Shown: positions 54,677 through 63,890, counted from the first letter of the stretch. The stretch: DNA of 64,000 nt from Micavibrio sp. UBA6147 (GCA_002423185.1 DIUX01000001.1:330050-394049); one strand, 5' to 3'. Notes: generated by a model not told the origin, from the sequence alone. Made by a program: numbers and translations.

Positions 54677-55237
54677 TTAAATCAAGGTTTTCACTTCGTC
54701 GGGTTCGAGCCCCCCTGGCACGATAATCACAGGCGTTCTGAGGTGGCCAAGCGCTTTGCCCGCAAAGTGGTTGATAAGGGCGGCTTGCCCCTTTTTACCC
54801 TGCGTGGCGGCGCCGAGGATAAGCGCGGCAATGCGCGGATCGTCTTCAAGGATGGATGTAATCACCGGCACGGCCTTGCCCTCGCGGCAATACAGGGATG
54901 GAATATGCCCGTTATATTGGTTACATTCCTTCGCAACATGCCACAGGATTTTCTCGGATTCTGTGCGCATTTCTTTGCGTACCATGTCCTCCACTGCGCC
55001 CCAATGCATGAAGTCATTGGTGTCTTGGATATGGGCGATGGACACATGGCCTTTATTGAGGCTGGCGAGGTTCAGCGCATAATGCAACGCGGCGCGGAAT
55101 TCCTCCGTTCCGTCGGCGATGACAAGATAGGTCCGTTCCTTGGCACGTGCCTTTTTCGGGGCGGTGTGAACCTCCGGAACTGGAATATCCTCAAGGGGTG
55201 TTTCGGCGCTTTGGGCGCTGTCTATGGCTGTGGTCAT
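54677..55237 (-). CDS. Universal stress protein (UspA family)
   Basis: A 186-aa protein with ~35 disordered N-terminal residues and one Usp domain (YLVIADGTEEFRAALHYAL; IAALILGAATQGKKG; PVIIVPGG). The ATP-binding G-2x-G-9x-G pattern is only partly kept, so nucleotide binding is uncertain. It lies on the minus strand between nfuA and the TIGR02186-like gene. Confidence 0.88.
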   Translation of the reverse strand: MTTAIDSAQSAETPLEDIPVPEVHTAPKKARAKERTYLVIADGTEEFRAALHYALNLASLNKGHVSIAHIQDTNDFMHWGAVEDMVRKEMRTESEKILWHVAKECNQYNGHIPSLYCREGKAVPVITSILEDDPRIAALILGAATQGKKGQAALINHFAGKALGHLRTPVIIVPGGLEPDEVKTLI

Positions 55238-55280
55238 GGGGGTGTCATTCGTTGTTGATGAAAGGGGAAGGGCGTCGGCA

Positions 55281-56129
55281 TCAGTCGCGGCGGAGCAACA
55301 CAGTGGCGAGCCAGCCGGAAAACAAGGCCGTCACGATGGTTAAAAACGCATAGAACCATGGTTCATTATGCGCGAAACGTCTTAAATCCGCGTTAAAACC
55401 GATTTGGGCGATGGCGAGAGTTCTGCTGTCGCCGCCGATCAACGCGCCATCGCGGAACAAATACGCATCGACCTTATAATCCCCGACCGGAATATTGGAC
55501 GGAAACCAAAGGGAAATCTTGAATAATTCATCGGTGATATATTCAACATTCTTGGTACGAAGGATGAATAATTCCTGCATTTGCTTGGTCTGGATCAGGG
55601 CGTCTTCGTATCGGCGCGTTTCATCCGCGCTCCACCCTTTTTTGTCGGATTCGAGGGTAAGGTAATCAAGCCCGATCTGGTGTGCCGCCAAAACATCCGG
55701 TGCGCCGAGCATGGCAATATCCCGTGTCGACGCCACCGCATAAAACCCCGGAATATTGGGAAAACGGACGGATTCCGTCGTCAACCAAAACCCGAGTACT
55801 GATCCCTTTTCCCGTAAAATCGTTGTACGCGCGGGGCCACGCACGACAATGGCGAGGTCGCCGGCCTGCTTTTGGATGCCAAACAACACAACGCTGGTGC
55901 CGCTAAACCCCGATGAAATCCCGATTTTGTGTTGCGACAGGTCAATCGCCAACGGCTTGTCGGGGAATATGTCCTGCGATAATCTTTGCGGCGGAGCGGT
56001 ATTCGGTAATATTGCCGCTTCCTGTGCCTGCGCGTGACGCTGCCCCGCGCAAAGAAACACGAACGCCAAGGCAAGCATCATCACGCTTAAACATATCCGC
56101 AACGGCAAAGGACAACCCGCATGGTTCAT
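55281..56129 (-). CDS. TIGR02186-like exported membrane protein
   Basis: A 282-aa protein with an N-terminal signal segment, a periplasmic beta-rich domain (LAIDLSQHKIGISSGFSGTSVVLFG; VVRGPARTTILREKG) and a C-terminal membrane helix (WFYAFLTIVTALFSGWLATVLL). This layout is that of the TIGR02186 family, usually encoded with TauE/SafE exporters. It starts 2 nt after the exporter gene ends, so the two form an operon. The role is presumed accessory to anion or sulfur-compound export. Confidence 0.88.
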   Translation of the reverse strand: MNHAGCPLPLRICLSVMMLALAFVFLCAGQRHAQAQEAAILPNTAPPQRLSQDIFPDKPLAIDLSQHKIGISSGFSGTSVVLFGIQKQAGDLAIVVRGPARTTILREKGSVLGFWLTTESVRFPNIPGFYAVASTRDIAMLGAPDVLAAHQIGLDYLTLESDKKGWSADETRRYEDALIQTKQMQELFILRTKNVEYITDELFKISLWFPSNIPVGDYKVDAYLFRDGALIGGDSRTLAIAQIGFNADLRRFAHNEPWFYAFLTIVTALFSGWLATVLLRRD

Positions 56130-56131
56130 CG

Positions 56132-57040
56132 CTACTGAACCTCCAGCGAATACAGATAAGACGGCTTAATCAGCAAATCGCTTCCCAATTTCATTCCGAC
56201 CGCCAAAATAATGGTCGCGAGCATAATCCGCGCCACGCTGCCCTTAATGTACTTGCCCACGCGGATGCCGAGCTGCGCCCCGATCACCCCGCCAAGAATA
56301 AGGATCAAGGCCAAAACAAGGTCAACCGTTTGGTTGTTCACCGCCTGCAAAATCGTCGCGAAGGCGGATGTAAAAATAATCTGGAACAACGACGTTCCGG
56401 CAACGAGGAGCGGCGGCATCCCGATGATGTAAATCATAGCGGGGACGAGCAAGAACCCAGCCCCGATCCCCAAAACCGACACCATCATCCCGCCGACAAA
56501 CCCGACCGTAATGGGCAAGAGCGCACTGATATACAGCTTGGAATGCAGGAAGTTTGTTTTGTAGGGAAGGCGGTCTTTCCATCCGGATGTTTGTTTTTTA
56601 TCAGGGGCTTGTCCGCGTCTTCTGCGAAAAAGGGTGAGCAAACTCTCGCTCAACATCGACAACCCGATCCCGCCCAAAAACACCACATACAGAACCGAAA
56701 TCGTAATGTCGATATGCCCGAGATGTTTGAGGAGTTTGAACAGGAAACTCCCGACCAACGTGCCCCAAAACCCGCCAAACAGCATATAAGTCGCCATTTT
56801 AAAATCGACATTGCGCTTGCGCCAATGACCGATCACGCCGGTGGTGCTGGATGCGATGAGCTGGCTGGGCTGCGTGCCCACGGCGATGGCGGGGGGGATG
56901 CCGAGGAAAATCAAAAACGGTGTGGTCAAAAATCCGCCGCCGACACCAAACACACCGGACAAAAACCCGACCCCTAAACCAAGGATAAGGATTGTTTCGG
57001 CATGAACGGCCATTTCCGCAATCGGCAGGTATAGTTGCAT
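56132..57040 (-). CDS. TauE/SafE-family (TSUP) sulfite/anion exporter
   Basis: A ~302-aa integral membrane protein with eight or nine hydrophobic segments in two halves, each containing the TSUP-type Gly-rich motif (VGFLSGVFGVGGGFLTTP; GGMMVSVLGIGAGFLLVPA). ATG 57040 begins MQLYLPIAEMAV, the usual start of alphaproteobacterial members; an open frame extends to 57169. A charged cytoplasmic loop with RRRRGQAPDKK separates the halves. It is the first gene of the pair with the TIGR02186-like protein. Confidence 0.92.
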   Translation of the reverse strand: MQLYLPIAEMAVHAETILILGLGVGFLSGVFGVGGGFLTTPFLIFLGIPPAIAVGTQPSQLIASSTTGVIGHWRKRNVDFKMATYMLFGGFWGTLVGSFLFKLLKHLGHIDITISVLYVVFLGGIGLSMLSESLLTLFRRRRGQAPDKKQTSGWKDRLPYKTNFLHSKLYISALLPITVGFVGGMMVSVLGIGAGFLLVPAMIYIIGMPPLLVAGTSLFQIIFTSAFATILQAVNNQTVDLVLALILILGGVIGAQLGIRVGKYIKGSVARIMLATIILAVGMKLGSDLLIKPSYLYSLEVQ

Positions 57041-57337
57041 CGGTCTTGCGTTCTTTTCAGAAGAAGGTTTGCGCGGTTTTTGAGTCTTTCTCGTAAGAGG
57101 CATATAGGGGGTTTGAGGCGTGAATATGGCGATTTCATTCCCCGAACCCGAGGCAAAATAACCGAACAAACCGCATACCGTCCCACAAGATGCGGCTGCT
57201 CCTTCATTTATGCCACAGCTTGAATTGAAAGCCTAGGCCTTTTCAGGGGTGCGGCATTGTATTATGCTCTGTGTCGTGCCGATAAGATGCCGATAGCGCG
57301 CCGTTTGATCGGCGCATCAACCTCAGGATTCCATTCC

Positions 57338-57805
57338 ATGCCCCCCATTCAAGCCCCATTACCCCTGTCGACATCACGGCTTCAGATCATCCAGCAATAC
57401 ATAGCATGTCTTGAAAGTGCGAATGCGCAGACCATCCACCGCTTGAAAAACTATGTTGCGCGGGACATACGCCTGACGACTCCGGTTGGCGATGCGCATG
57501 GCGTAGCGGATTTCATCGCGATGATCGGCGGGATTCATCAATCCTGCGGGCTTTTGAAAATGCGCGTCTATGATTTTGCGGTCGGGCATGACCACGACAA
57601 TATGGTATTGCTCAAATGGGACATGCAGGTTCAGCCCGCGAAGAAGAGCTTCGTCATCGCGGGGGTGAGTGACCTCACCTTCGCCATACAAGCAGACAAA
57701 ATCGTCCATCAACAAGACATATGGAACCCCCTTCCGCTCTATGCCGAGGGAACGCCTCTTTTTTCATGGGCGGCATCAAGGGCGCGAAAAAAGCTCGGTT
57801 TATAA
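57338..57805 (+). CDS. NTF2/SnoaL-like domain protein
   Basis: A ~155-aa protein with the NTF2-like pattern: an initial helix (RLQIIQQYIACLESA), strands LTTPVGDAHGVADFIAMI and WDMQVQPAKKSFVIAGVSDLTF. The family includes enzymes and binding proteins, and no catalytic residues can be assigned. ATG 57338 is preferred to ATG 57287, with AGGA about 10 nt upstream. It is divergent from the TauE-like exporter gene. Confidence 0.7.
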   Translation: MPPIQAPLPLSTSRLQIIQQYIACLESANAQTIHRLKNYVARDIRLTTPVGDAHGVADFIAMIGGIHQSCGLLKMRVYDFAVGHDHDNMVLLKWDMQVQPAKKSFVIAGVSDLTFAIQADKIVHQQDIWNPLPLYAEGTPLFSWAASRARKKLGL

Positions 57806-57928
57806 AGAGGCTTTGCAAAAGGGATGTAGCGCATATCGCCCGCCATAAATAACTTGTTTTTTCCGTAAGACTGGTCTTTACTGTTCCATAATCACAAAAC
57901 ACATCAGTGACAGCAAAGAGGTATAAAC

Positions 57929-58972
57929 ATGTCTGAAGCATGGATTTTCGACCCCCTGAAAGACAGAATCGTCATGCCGTTTGACGAATTTGAAGAAATC
58001 CCAGAAGTTCGCAAAGCCATTGCCGACATGGAGGCCACCCCGATCGGCAGCCGGATTATCCGCTTCATCCGCCAGCTAGAGCCGTCGATCGCGCTTGATG
58101 AAGACATGCCATTTTTCGGCATGTACGTGCCGTATGAACATAATCTGGAGCCTTGGCGTACGCACGACATTAACTTGTATGACGAAGACACGCCGCTCTT
58201 GATGATTGATCCGGAGTTGCTGGAAGACAAAGCGTTTTTGCCTTATATGCTCGGCAATCTTTTCTTCCGCTGTGTTCAGGACAAGCTCGAAGAAGAAAAA
58301 CGCACTCTGCCGATGTTCCAACACAGTGTGGTTTACAACCCCGTTGTCTGCCTTGGCGACAAAAAGAACTTCGTGAAGGAATACGCCGCGATGGAGCGTG
58401 CCTGTGATGTTGTGTCGCTTGCGATTGCCTATCAAATGTCGCGCATGAACCGCAACAAAACAACCTTCGGCACCATGCTGCAACAAGAACACACCAAGGA
58501 TATCTGTAGCTGGATGACACAAACAGGCGCCTTCATCGAGAGCACCGGCATGGGGCGCAGCAGCCCCGAAATGGCCGAAGATTTGCTCCTGTTCATGGGG
58601 AATTTCGGCGGCTTGCAATCCGGTAAATACAATAAAGACCTTGTTGCGCCGGCGGAGCGCGCCTTCGGCGGCACCATCAACAATGAAGGCTTCAAACAAA
58701 TGGACATCCAAATGGAGTCCGCCTTGACCCCGTTCAACAGCTTTCAATTCTCTTTGCTGTCCGCGACATACGCGAACCGTGAATGGGATCCGAATGATTG
58801 GGTGATTGCGGTGAACACCTTCTTGGCGGAGGAACAAAAAGACCGCGCTTTCCGTATCGAGGAAGCTTTCCGCATGGCGGCGGACGCACGCAAAGACGAA
58901 TGGATCAAGGGCGGCGATGAGCCAACCATGCCGAAGTCAAACCCCAAAGGCCCAAAACCACCCAAAAGATAG
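57929..58972 (+). CDS. Protein of unknown function, 347 aa
   Basis: A soluble protein with AAAGAGG 7 nt before the ATG. It is largely helical, with recognisable stretches IPEVRKAIADMEATPIGSRII, LPYMLGNLFFRCVQDKLEEEK and AMERACDVVSLAIAYQM, and it ends in a Lys/Pro tail (KSNPKGPKPPKR). I cannot name a family. Repeated Tyr/His/Glu positions would allow a metalloenzyme-like helical fold, but no HExxH is present. A strong terminator follows. Confidence 0.65.
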   Translation: MSEAWIFDPLKDRIVMPFDEFEEIPEVRKAIADMEATPIGSRIIRFIRQLEPSIALDEDMPFFGMYVPYEHNLEPWRTHDINLYDEDTPLLMIDPELLEDKAFLPYMLGNLFFRCVQDKLEEEKRTLPMFQHSVVYNPVVCLGDKKNFVKEYAAMERACDVVSLAIAYQMSRMNRNKTTFGTMLQQEHTKDICSWMTQTGAFIESTGMGRSSPEMAEDLLLFMGNFGGLQSGKYNKDLVAPAERAFGGTINNEGFKQMDIQMESALTPFNSFQFSLLSATYANREWDPNDWVIAVNTFLAEEQKDRAFRIEEAFRMAADARKDEWIKGGDEPTMPKSNPKGPKPPKR

Positions 58973-58994
58973 CGATATCCCGCAAAGATTAAAC

Positions 58995-59022
58995 AAAAGG
59001 CGCCGTTCGGCGCCTTTTTCTT
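58995..59022 (+). terminator. Terminator after the 347-aa gene
   Basis: A perfect 10-bp stem AAAAGGCGCC / GGCGCCTTTT with a GTTC loop and a T-run; on the minus strand it precedes nothing but follows the LD-carboxypeptidase gene. Confidence 0.88.
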
Positions 59023-59036
59023 CTAGCAACGAGCAA

Positions 59037-60083
59037 CTAGCAATACAGCACAATGTCCTGCGGGCTGTTGATCGCCAGCGTACCGTTCAGCCCGATGGGG
59101 ATCGACCATAACGGGCCGACATGCCCAAACGGCGCACCGCGAATAATCGGCGCTTTGCACCCATCCATCGCTTCGCTCAAACATTCATCAAGCGTAAAGC
59201 CAAACGGAATGGCGGATTTATCTTCGGTTTGCGACACATCCCCGACAATTAAGGCGGCGATGCGTTCCAATATCCCCGCTTGCCGCAAATGCCCCAGCAT
59301 CCGGTCATATCGGCTGTTTTGATCGCCGACATCTTCGATGATTAAAATCGCGCCGTCCACGGGGGGCATAAAGGGTGTCCCGATCAATGCTTGAAAAACG
59401 CTCAAATTCCCGCCGATAATCGGGGCGGTAATCTTGGATGGAAAGCTATGCTCCGCTTCATGAGATGCGGATGCAAGGCTGGCACCGCTCATCAGCAAAT
59501 TCGCCTGTGGTCGCGCCGCATTGTGACCGATCATGCCGCGTGATACGGCGCGTTCATCCAGAACGCGGTGAATAAGCCCGACCATCTGGCTGATCTGCGT
59601 ATCCGTAATGCGCGGGTTATCGATGGTTTGAAGGCAAGGCCCATGAATCCCGACACATCCCGCCCGCGCATAGGCGGCGTTGAGCAAGGTTGTCACATCA
59701 CTGAACCCGATAATCGGTTTACCGGACGCACGCCATAAATCATAATCAATATGGTCGAGCATATAAATCGACCGGTTGCCACCGCGCGCGGTCAAAATCG
59801 CGTCCACTTGCGCATCCTGTAATAAGGCATGAAACGCGTCTGTTTTTTGGGCGCGGCTGCCTGCGGATTGGTTAAGCGGGATATAGACTTGCGGGTGAAT
59901 CATCAACGTCACGCCAAACGGTGCCAGCCGCGCCGCCGCGCGGTTCAAGGCGTCATTATCAACACGGCTGGACGGCGCAAACACGCCGAGGGTGAGGGGG
60001 GTATGCCCCTTGCGCGATGCCTTATGGACGTCATGGGGGGCATGGGCGGCGTTATTGTTATTGTGATTGCTGCGTTTTGTCAT
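59037..60083 (-). CDS. LD-carboxypeptidase (peptidase S66)
   Basis: A 348-aa muramoyltetrapeptide carboxypeptidase-like protein, acting in peptidoglycan recycling. The nucleophile Ser is in GFSDVT, the acidic residue in IIEDVGDQNSRYDR, and the catalytic His in FGHVGPLWSIPIG; RGGNRSIYMLDHIDYDLW is the family N-terminal signature. The first ~28 residues are Asn/His-rich and non-conserved. It overlaps the upstream M48 gene by ATGA, so translation is coupled. Confidence 0.92.
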   Translation of the reverse strand: MTKRSNHNNNNAAHAPHDVHKASRKGHTPLTLGVFAPSSRVDNDALNRAAARLAPFGVTLMIHPQVYIPLNQSAGSRAQKTDAFHALLQDAQVDAILTARGGNRSIYMLDHIDYDLWRASGKPIIGFSDVTTLLNAAYARAGCVGIHGPCLQTIDNPRITDTQISQMVGLIHRVLDERAVSRGMIGHNAARPQANLLMSGASLASASHEAEHSFPSKITAPIIGGNLSVFQALIGTPFMPPVDGAILIIEDVGDQNSRYDRMLGHLRQAGILERIAALIVGDVSQTEDKSAIPFGFTLDECLSEAMDGCKAPIIRGAPFGHVGPLWSIPIGLNGTLAINSPQDIVLYC

Positions 60084-61330
60084 GGCTGGTTTTCCGAGTG
60101 GTCGGCCTGTGTTTTCAATGGCCTTTGACGCCGATAGGCGGCGAGGGAAGCCTCATTCGAAAATGGTTTATGGACTCCGGCATAGCTTAAATCACCCGGA
60201 TCCCTTTTTGAAAACCGTTCTTCAAGGGCAAGCGGGCGCAGCAAGGGAGCCGCATCGGGAATCGGCGTGTTGGTGAGGGATGATAAAACCTCTATCCTTT
60301 TCTTCATCGGCGGGTGGGTGCGAAACAGCCCTAAAAACGGGCTGCGATTGCCGATACACATCAAGGCAATATCATCGGGAATATTCGGCAGGCGTTCCCT
60401 GCGGTCAATACGCATCAAGGCACGCATAAGGGCATCGGGATTTTTGGTCATCTCGACGGCCATGGCATCGGCGTCATATTCGCGCACGCGTGACAGGGCA
60501 AACCGACTCCAGACCGTCATAAAATAGCCAACCCATAAAATAAGATTGGCGGCGACAAGCACCAAAATAAATTTCGCGGTGTCTTTGCCGGTGCCTCGAA
60601 TGCCATGTTGGATAATCCGCCACGTCATTTGCGCCAAAAGCCCGAATAACCCGCAAAAAATGATACTCGTAACCAATAACCGTACGTCGTTATTGCGAAT
60701 ATGCGCCAATTCATGCGCCAAAACGGCTTCGACTTCGTCTTTTTTAAGATGGTACAGCAATCCTTGCGTGACGGTGATGGTGTACGTCTTGTCCGTCATG
60801 CCGCTGGCAAAGGCGTTGCGGGCGTCTGTTTCAATGATGCACAGGCGCGGCATCGGCACGCCTTGCGCGATGCACAGGTTTTCAAGCAAGTTATACAGCT
60901 CAGGCTCTTGCACCCGTGACAGGGGTTTGGATCCGCTCATCATCTGCATCATCCGCCCGTGCCAAAGCCCCGCAATCAAAAACCAAAGGGCGATGACGCT
61001 GATGATGACGGGGGCGGTATCAAGGGTTAAATCCGTCGCGCGTTGGGCGTTACTGACTTTCTTCTCGTTTTTTGTAGGGCGTACAGCCCCTTCGTCGCGG
61101 CGATAGGCTTCTTTGATTTTAATTTGCTCAGAAGGGCGCGAAGACACATCATAAACCGTGTGGAGCGAAGGCAAAGGCTTGCTTTTCTCGCCTTCAAATA
61201 CGACACATACTACGTAAATAATGCTCCAACAGGTGAAGCCGATCAGAATCGGATAAAGGGCGAGCAAAATGGCGCTGCGCCAATTATTATTCCAACGATG
61301 TGTGGTGAGTCCGGAGGCCTTCAAAACCAT
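60080..61330 (-). CDS. HtpX-like M48 membrane protease
   Basis: A 416-aa protein with an N-terminal membrane hairpin, a zinc site HELAH (EAVLAHELAHIRNND) and the third ligand in REYDADAMAVE, and two further membrane segments around residues 225-270. It has a C-terminal extension of ~80 residues (FRTHPPMKKRIEVL). Its order with lemA is typical: HtpX-like M48 proteases are often next to LemA, here 102 nt upstream on the same strand. Confidence 0.9.
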   Translation of the reverse strand: MVLKASGLTTHRWNNNWRSAILLALYPILIGFTCWSIIYVVCVVFEGEKSKPLPSLHTVYDVSSRPSEQIKIKEAYRRDEGAVRPTKNEKKVSNAQRATDLTLDTAPVIISVIALWFLIAGLWHGRMMQMMSGSKPLSRVQEPELYNLLENLCIAQGVPMPRLCIIETDARNAFASGMTDKTYTITVTQGLLYHLKKDEVEAVLAHELAHIRNNDVRLLVTSIIFCGLFGLLAQMTWRIIQHGIRGTGKDTAKFILVLVAANLILWVGYFMTVWSRFALSRVREYDADAMAVEMTKNPDALMRALMRIDRRERLPNIPDDIALMCIGNRSPFLGLFRTHPPMKKRIEVLSSLTNTPIPDAAPLLRPLALEERFSKRDPGDLSYAGVHKPFSNEASLAAYRRQRPLKTQADHSENQP

Positions 61331-61431
61331 ATCATCAATCTTTTCATAGCAACCCGTGGCAACCCGTGAAAAATCCTAATCCTAACGGTAACTGGGCGCG
61401 CCTTTGCCCGCCCAATCCATGCGTTCGAAGG

Positions 61432-62010
61432 CTAGAATTTAACGCTGGGGGTTTGCTGCACGGCTTTTTGCTCCGCGGGGTCAAGTTCGAAAAAGGGTTC
61501 TTCCTGAAAATTGAACAAACGGGCAATGATAATCGCCGGAAATTGTTGAATCGATGTGTTGTATTCCGATGTGGCGTTGTTGAAGAAACGCCGCGCCGCG
61601 GAGATTTTGTTTTCAAGGTCGACAAGTTCGGCCTGTAATTGCCTGAAATTCTGATCCGCTTTTAATTCGGGGTAATTTTCGGCAACGGCGAACAAATTCA
61701 TCATCGCGCGGCCGAGCATTCCTTCGGCTTCGATGCGCTCTGCGCCCGCGGTCTTCGCGGCGGGGCCACTGGCGGCGGACACGCGCGAGCGCGCCTTGGT
61801 CACTTCCTCAAACACGCCTTTTTCATGGGCGGCATAGCCCTTCACCGTTTCAACCAGATTGGGAATCGTGTCAAACCGTTGTTTTAATTGCACATCAATA
61901 TCTGAAAACGCGTTTTTACGTTTTTGCAACAGGGCGATGATGCGGTTGTACAGCATGACAACATAGCCCACGACCGCCACAATGACCGCCAAAATTCCCC
62001 AATTTTCCAT
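61432..62010 (-). CDS. lemA: LemA-family membrane protein
   Basis: A 192-aa protein with one N-terminal membrane helix (ILAVIVAVVGYVVMLYN) and a helical cytoplasmic domain. Diagnostic stretches are RKNAFSDIDVQLKQRFDTIPNLVETVKGYA and AARRFFNNATSEYNTSIQQFP. The family's role is not settled; the HtpX-like protease downstream is its common partner. Confidence 0.95.
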   Translation of the reverse strand: MENWGILAVIVAVVGYVVMLYNRIIALLQKRKNAFSDIDVQLKQRFDTIPNLVETVKGYAAHEKGVFEEVTKARSRVSAASGPAAKTAGAERIEAEGMLGRAMMNLFAVAENYPELKADQNFRQLQAELVDLENKISAARRFFNNATSEYNTSIQQFPAIIIARLFNFQEEPFFELDPAEQKAVQQTPSVKF

Positions 62011-62170
62011 GATATGTATTTCCTGTGTGATGCGAGAGTGTTTGAAAGAGTGTTTAAAAACGTCCGTTCATATCATAACGGTAAAACCGTAAAAATTCTA
62101 TGAGGAAACAATGGGCAAGGGAATGGACAAAGGATAGTTCCGACGCTCACCCATAGGCGCAATTCATAAT

Positions 62171-62217
62171 TTATCCACAGACTTATCCACAGGGTTATCC
62201 ACAATTTCTGTGGATAA
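62171..62217. promoter_or_regulatory. Cluster of four perfect DnaA boxes
   Basis: TTATCCACA occurs on the plus strand at 62171, 62183 and 62195, a regular 12-bp step, and a fourth perfect copy lies on the minus strand at 62209-62217. All four match the consensus R-type DnaA box. They lie in the ~300-nt intergenic stretch between lemA and the 115-aa gene, which contains no credible ORF (a 63-codon frame spans them by chance). They could be part of an origin, a DnaA titration site or a DnaA-regulated promoter. Confidence 0.8.
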
Positions 62218-62244
62218 CCAAAATTCCAATAGGCCAAAAGCAAA

Positions 62245-62273
62245 GCAAAAAAAAAACCGTGCAAGCTGCACGG
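62245..62273 (-). terminator. Terminator of the 115-aa gene
   Basis: On the minus strand CCGTGCA pairs with TGCACGG around a 3-nt loop, followed by about ten T. Confidence 0.85.
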
Positions 62274-62307
62274 CGAAAGGTAATGTCATCAGACAGGGAG
62301 GTAAACT

Positions 62308-62655
62308 CTAAATCTCGCTTGTGCCTTTGTTCTTTGGTTTTTGCTTGTGGACACGTACGGGCGCCGGTTCCGGTTGCTCCGGATAGGCTTGTAACAAGGC
62401 CATCCGAACAAACATTTTCATTTGTGCCGGAAGGTCGTCTTTCATATCTTTCAATTCGCGGGCGGCGATACGCGTGCCTTTAACGGCCTCACGGCGCACT
62501 TTGCCGAGGGATTCAACGACATGGCGCTTGCCTTTGCCGATCAATTGCACATAAGGCTCACCGCCATCATGAGCAATTTCAAACCCGACAGCGCGCGAAA
62601 TAAGAAACGCGATCTTGTTGGCTTTTTCGGTAAAAAGGGGGCTCAGTTGCATCAT
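62308..62655 (-). CDS. Small basic protein of unknown function
   Basis: A ~115-aa protein starting at ATG 62655 (or 62652) with AAGAGA upstream. It is mixed and basic (FEIAHDGGEPYVQLIGKGKRHVVESLGKVRRE, seen as a compact N-terminal domain) and ends in a Pro/Lys tail. No family is recognised. A terminator follows, and the DnaA-box cluster lies beyond that. Confidence 0.6.
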   Translation of the reverse strand: MMQLSPLFTEKANKIAFLISRAVGFEIAHDGGEPYVQLIGKGKRHVVESLGKVRREAVKGTRIAARELKDMKDDLPAQMKMFVRMALLQAYPEQPEPAPVRVHKQKPKNKGTSEI

Positions 62656-62731
62656 CAATTCTCTTGTTATTCTTTTTATAGAATACAGATAATTGGTTAT
62701 AAAAGTCTTAAGAGCGCCCCAAAAAACGTCA

Positions 62732-62759
62732 AGAAAAAGCCCACCAAGAAGGCGGGCTT
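62732..62759 (-). terminator. Terminator of the DHH phosphoesterase gene
   Basis: On the minus strand AAGCCCGCC pairs with GGTGGGCTT with one mismatch, then TTTTTCTT. Confidence 0.75.
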
Positions 62760-62802
62760 GTCTGTCATGAGGTAGCGAAGGCCTTGAGAGGGGCGAATGA
62801 GC

Positions 62803-63768
62803 CTAGCTCAGCTCCTTCACCTTCGCGATGAGCGTCTTGAGCGCTTCTTCGGCTTTGTCGTTCGGGACTTGGCATGTACCCGCCGCTGTGTGTCCGCCGC
62901 CGCCATATTCCAGCATCAATTCACCGATATGGGCTTTGTTGCTGCGGTCGAAGATGGATTTGCCAAAGGCAAAAACGGTGTTTTGTTGCGCCTTGCCCCA
63001 TAAAACGTGGCAAGAAATGTTGGTTTGCGGGAACAGCGCGTAAATCATGAACCGGTTGCCGGGCCAGATTGTTTCTTCATTCCGCAAATCAAGAACAGCA
63101 AGCGGGCCATGAATGGTGGTACAGCGCTTAAGCTGGTCTTTGAACTTGTCTTGATGTTCCATAAACAAATCAACCCGTTCCTTAACGTCGGGGAGCAAAA
63201 GAAGGTCGTCAATATTGTCATGGGTCCGGCAATAATCAATCAGCTTCATCATCAATTGATAATTCGAGATGGTGAAATCACGGAACCGCCCAAGGCCGGT
63301 TCGGGCGTCCATAAGAAAACTGAGCAATTCCCATCCTTGCGGGTCAAGCACGTCTTCTTTGGTGAATTGCGCCGCATCGGCCTTGTCAACCGCAACCATC
63401 ATAGCATCGGATACGTTGGGAAAGCGTTCCTTGCCGCCGAAATAATCATACACAACCCGCGCCGCGGATGGGGCGGTAATGTCGATGACATGGTTGTCAG
63501 GCTTGCCTTTAACACGTTTTTCTTCACTGTCATGGTGGTCAAAGGCAATGTGTACGCCTTTGACATAGGGCAGGTTGGTCGTAATATCGCGGCTCGTGAC
63601 CTCGATAATGCCGTCCTGCATATCTTTGGGGTGCGCAAACTCGATCTCGTTAATCAGGTCAAGCTCTTTCAACAGAACTCCACAAACCAGACCGTCCATG
63701 TCGCTGCGGGTTATGAGGCGGTATTTTTCTTTGGGAATATTTTCAAGGATAGAAGAGGGATTGGCCAT
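62803..63768 (-). CDS. DHH-family phosphoesterase
   Basis: A ~321-aa protein. The DHH core shows LITRSDMDGLVCG (metal Asp) and IAFDHHDSE, and the DHHA1 C-terminal domain shows EYGGGGHTAAGTCQ. It resembles exopolyphosphatase/NrnA-like enzymes that cleave nanoRNA or small phosphoesters, but the exact substrate is not evident. ATG 63768 (MANPSSILENIP) is the natural start; an open frame reaches 63801. It is 123 nt downstream of the truncated glycosyltransferase gene. Confidence 0.88.
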   Translation of the reverse strand: MANPSSILENIPKEKYRLITRSDMDGLVCGVLLKELDLINEIEFAHPKDMQDGIIEVTSRDITTNLPYVKGVHIAFDHHDSEEKRVKGKPDNHVIDITAPSAARVVYDYFGGKERFPNVSDAMMVAVDKADAAQFTKEDVLDPQGWELLSFLMDARTGLGRFRDFTISNYQLMMKLIDYCRTHDNIDDLLLLPDVKERVDLFMEHQDKFKDQLKRCTTIHGPLAVLDLRNEETIWPGNRFMIYALFPQTNISCHVLWGKAQQNTVFAFGKSIFDRSNKAHIGELMLEYGGGGHTAAGTCQVPNDKAEEALKTLIAKVKELS

Positions 63769-63890
63769 TCTGAAACACTCTGATCTTTTATATAGTTGCA
63801 ATATACTCGTTTCTTAGGATGTTCATTATAGCATAAACCATAGTTTAAAAAAGATTAATCAAGGCGAGATAAAGAAGGTTTTCGACGACT

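Noticed and set aside
55913..56977. 354-aa plus-strand frame opposite the TauE/SafE and TIGR02186-like genes
   Set aside because: Its translation is Asn/Arg/Gln/His-rich with no hydrophobic core, typical of the antisense of a membrane protein gene.
62073..62264. 63-aa minus-strand frame over the DnaA boxes
   Set aside because: Its Trp-rich repeat is produced by the repeated TTATCCACA boxes themselves, and it has no ribosome binding site.
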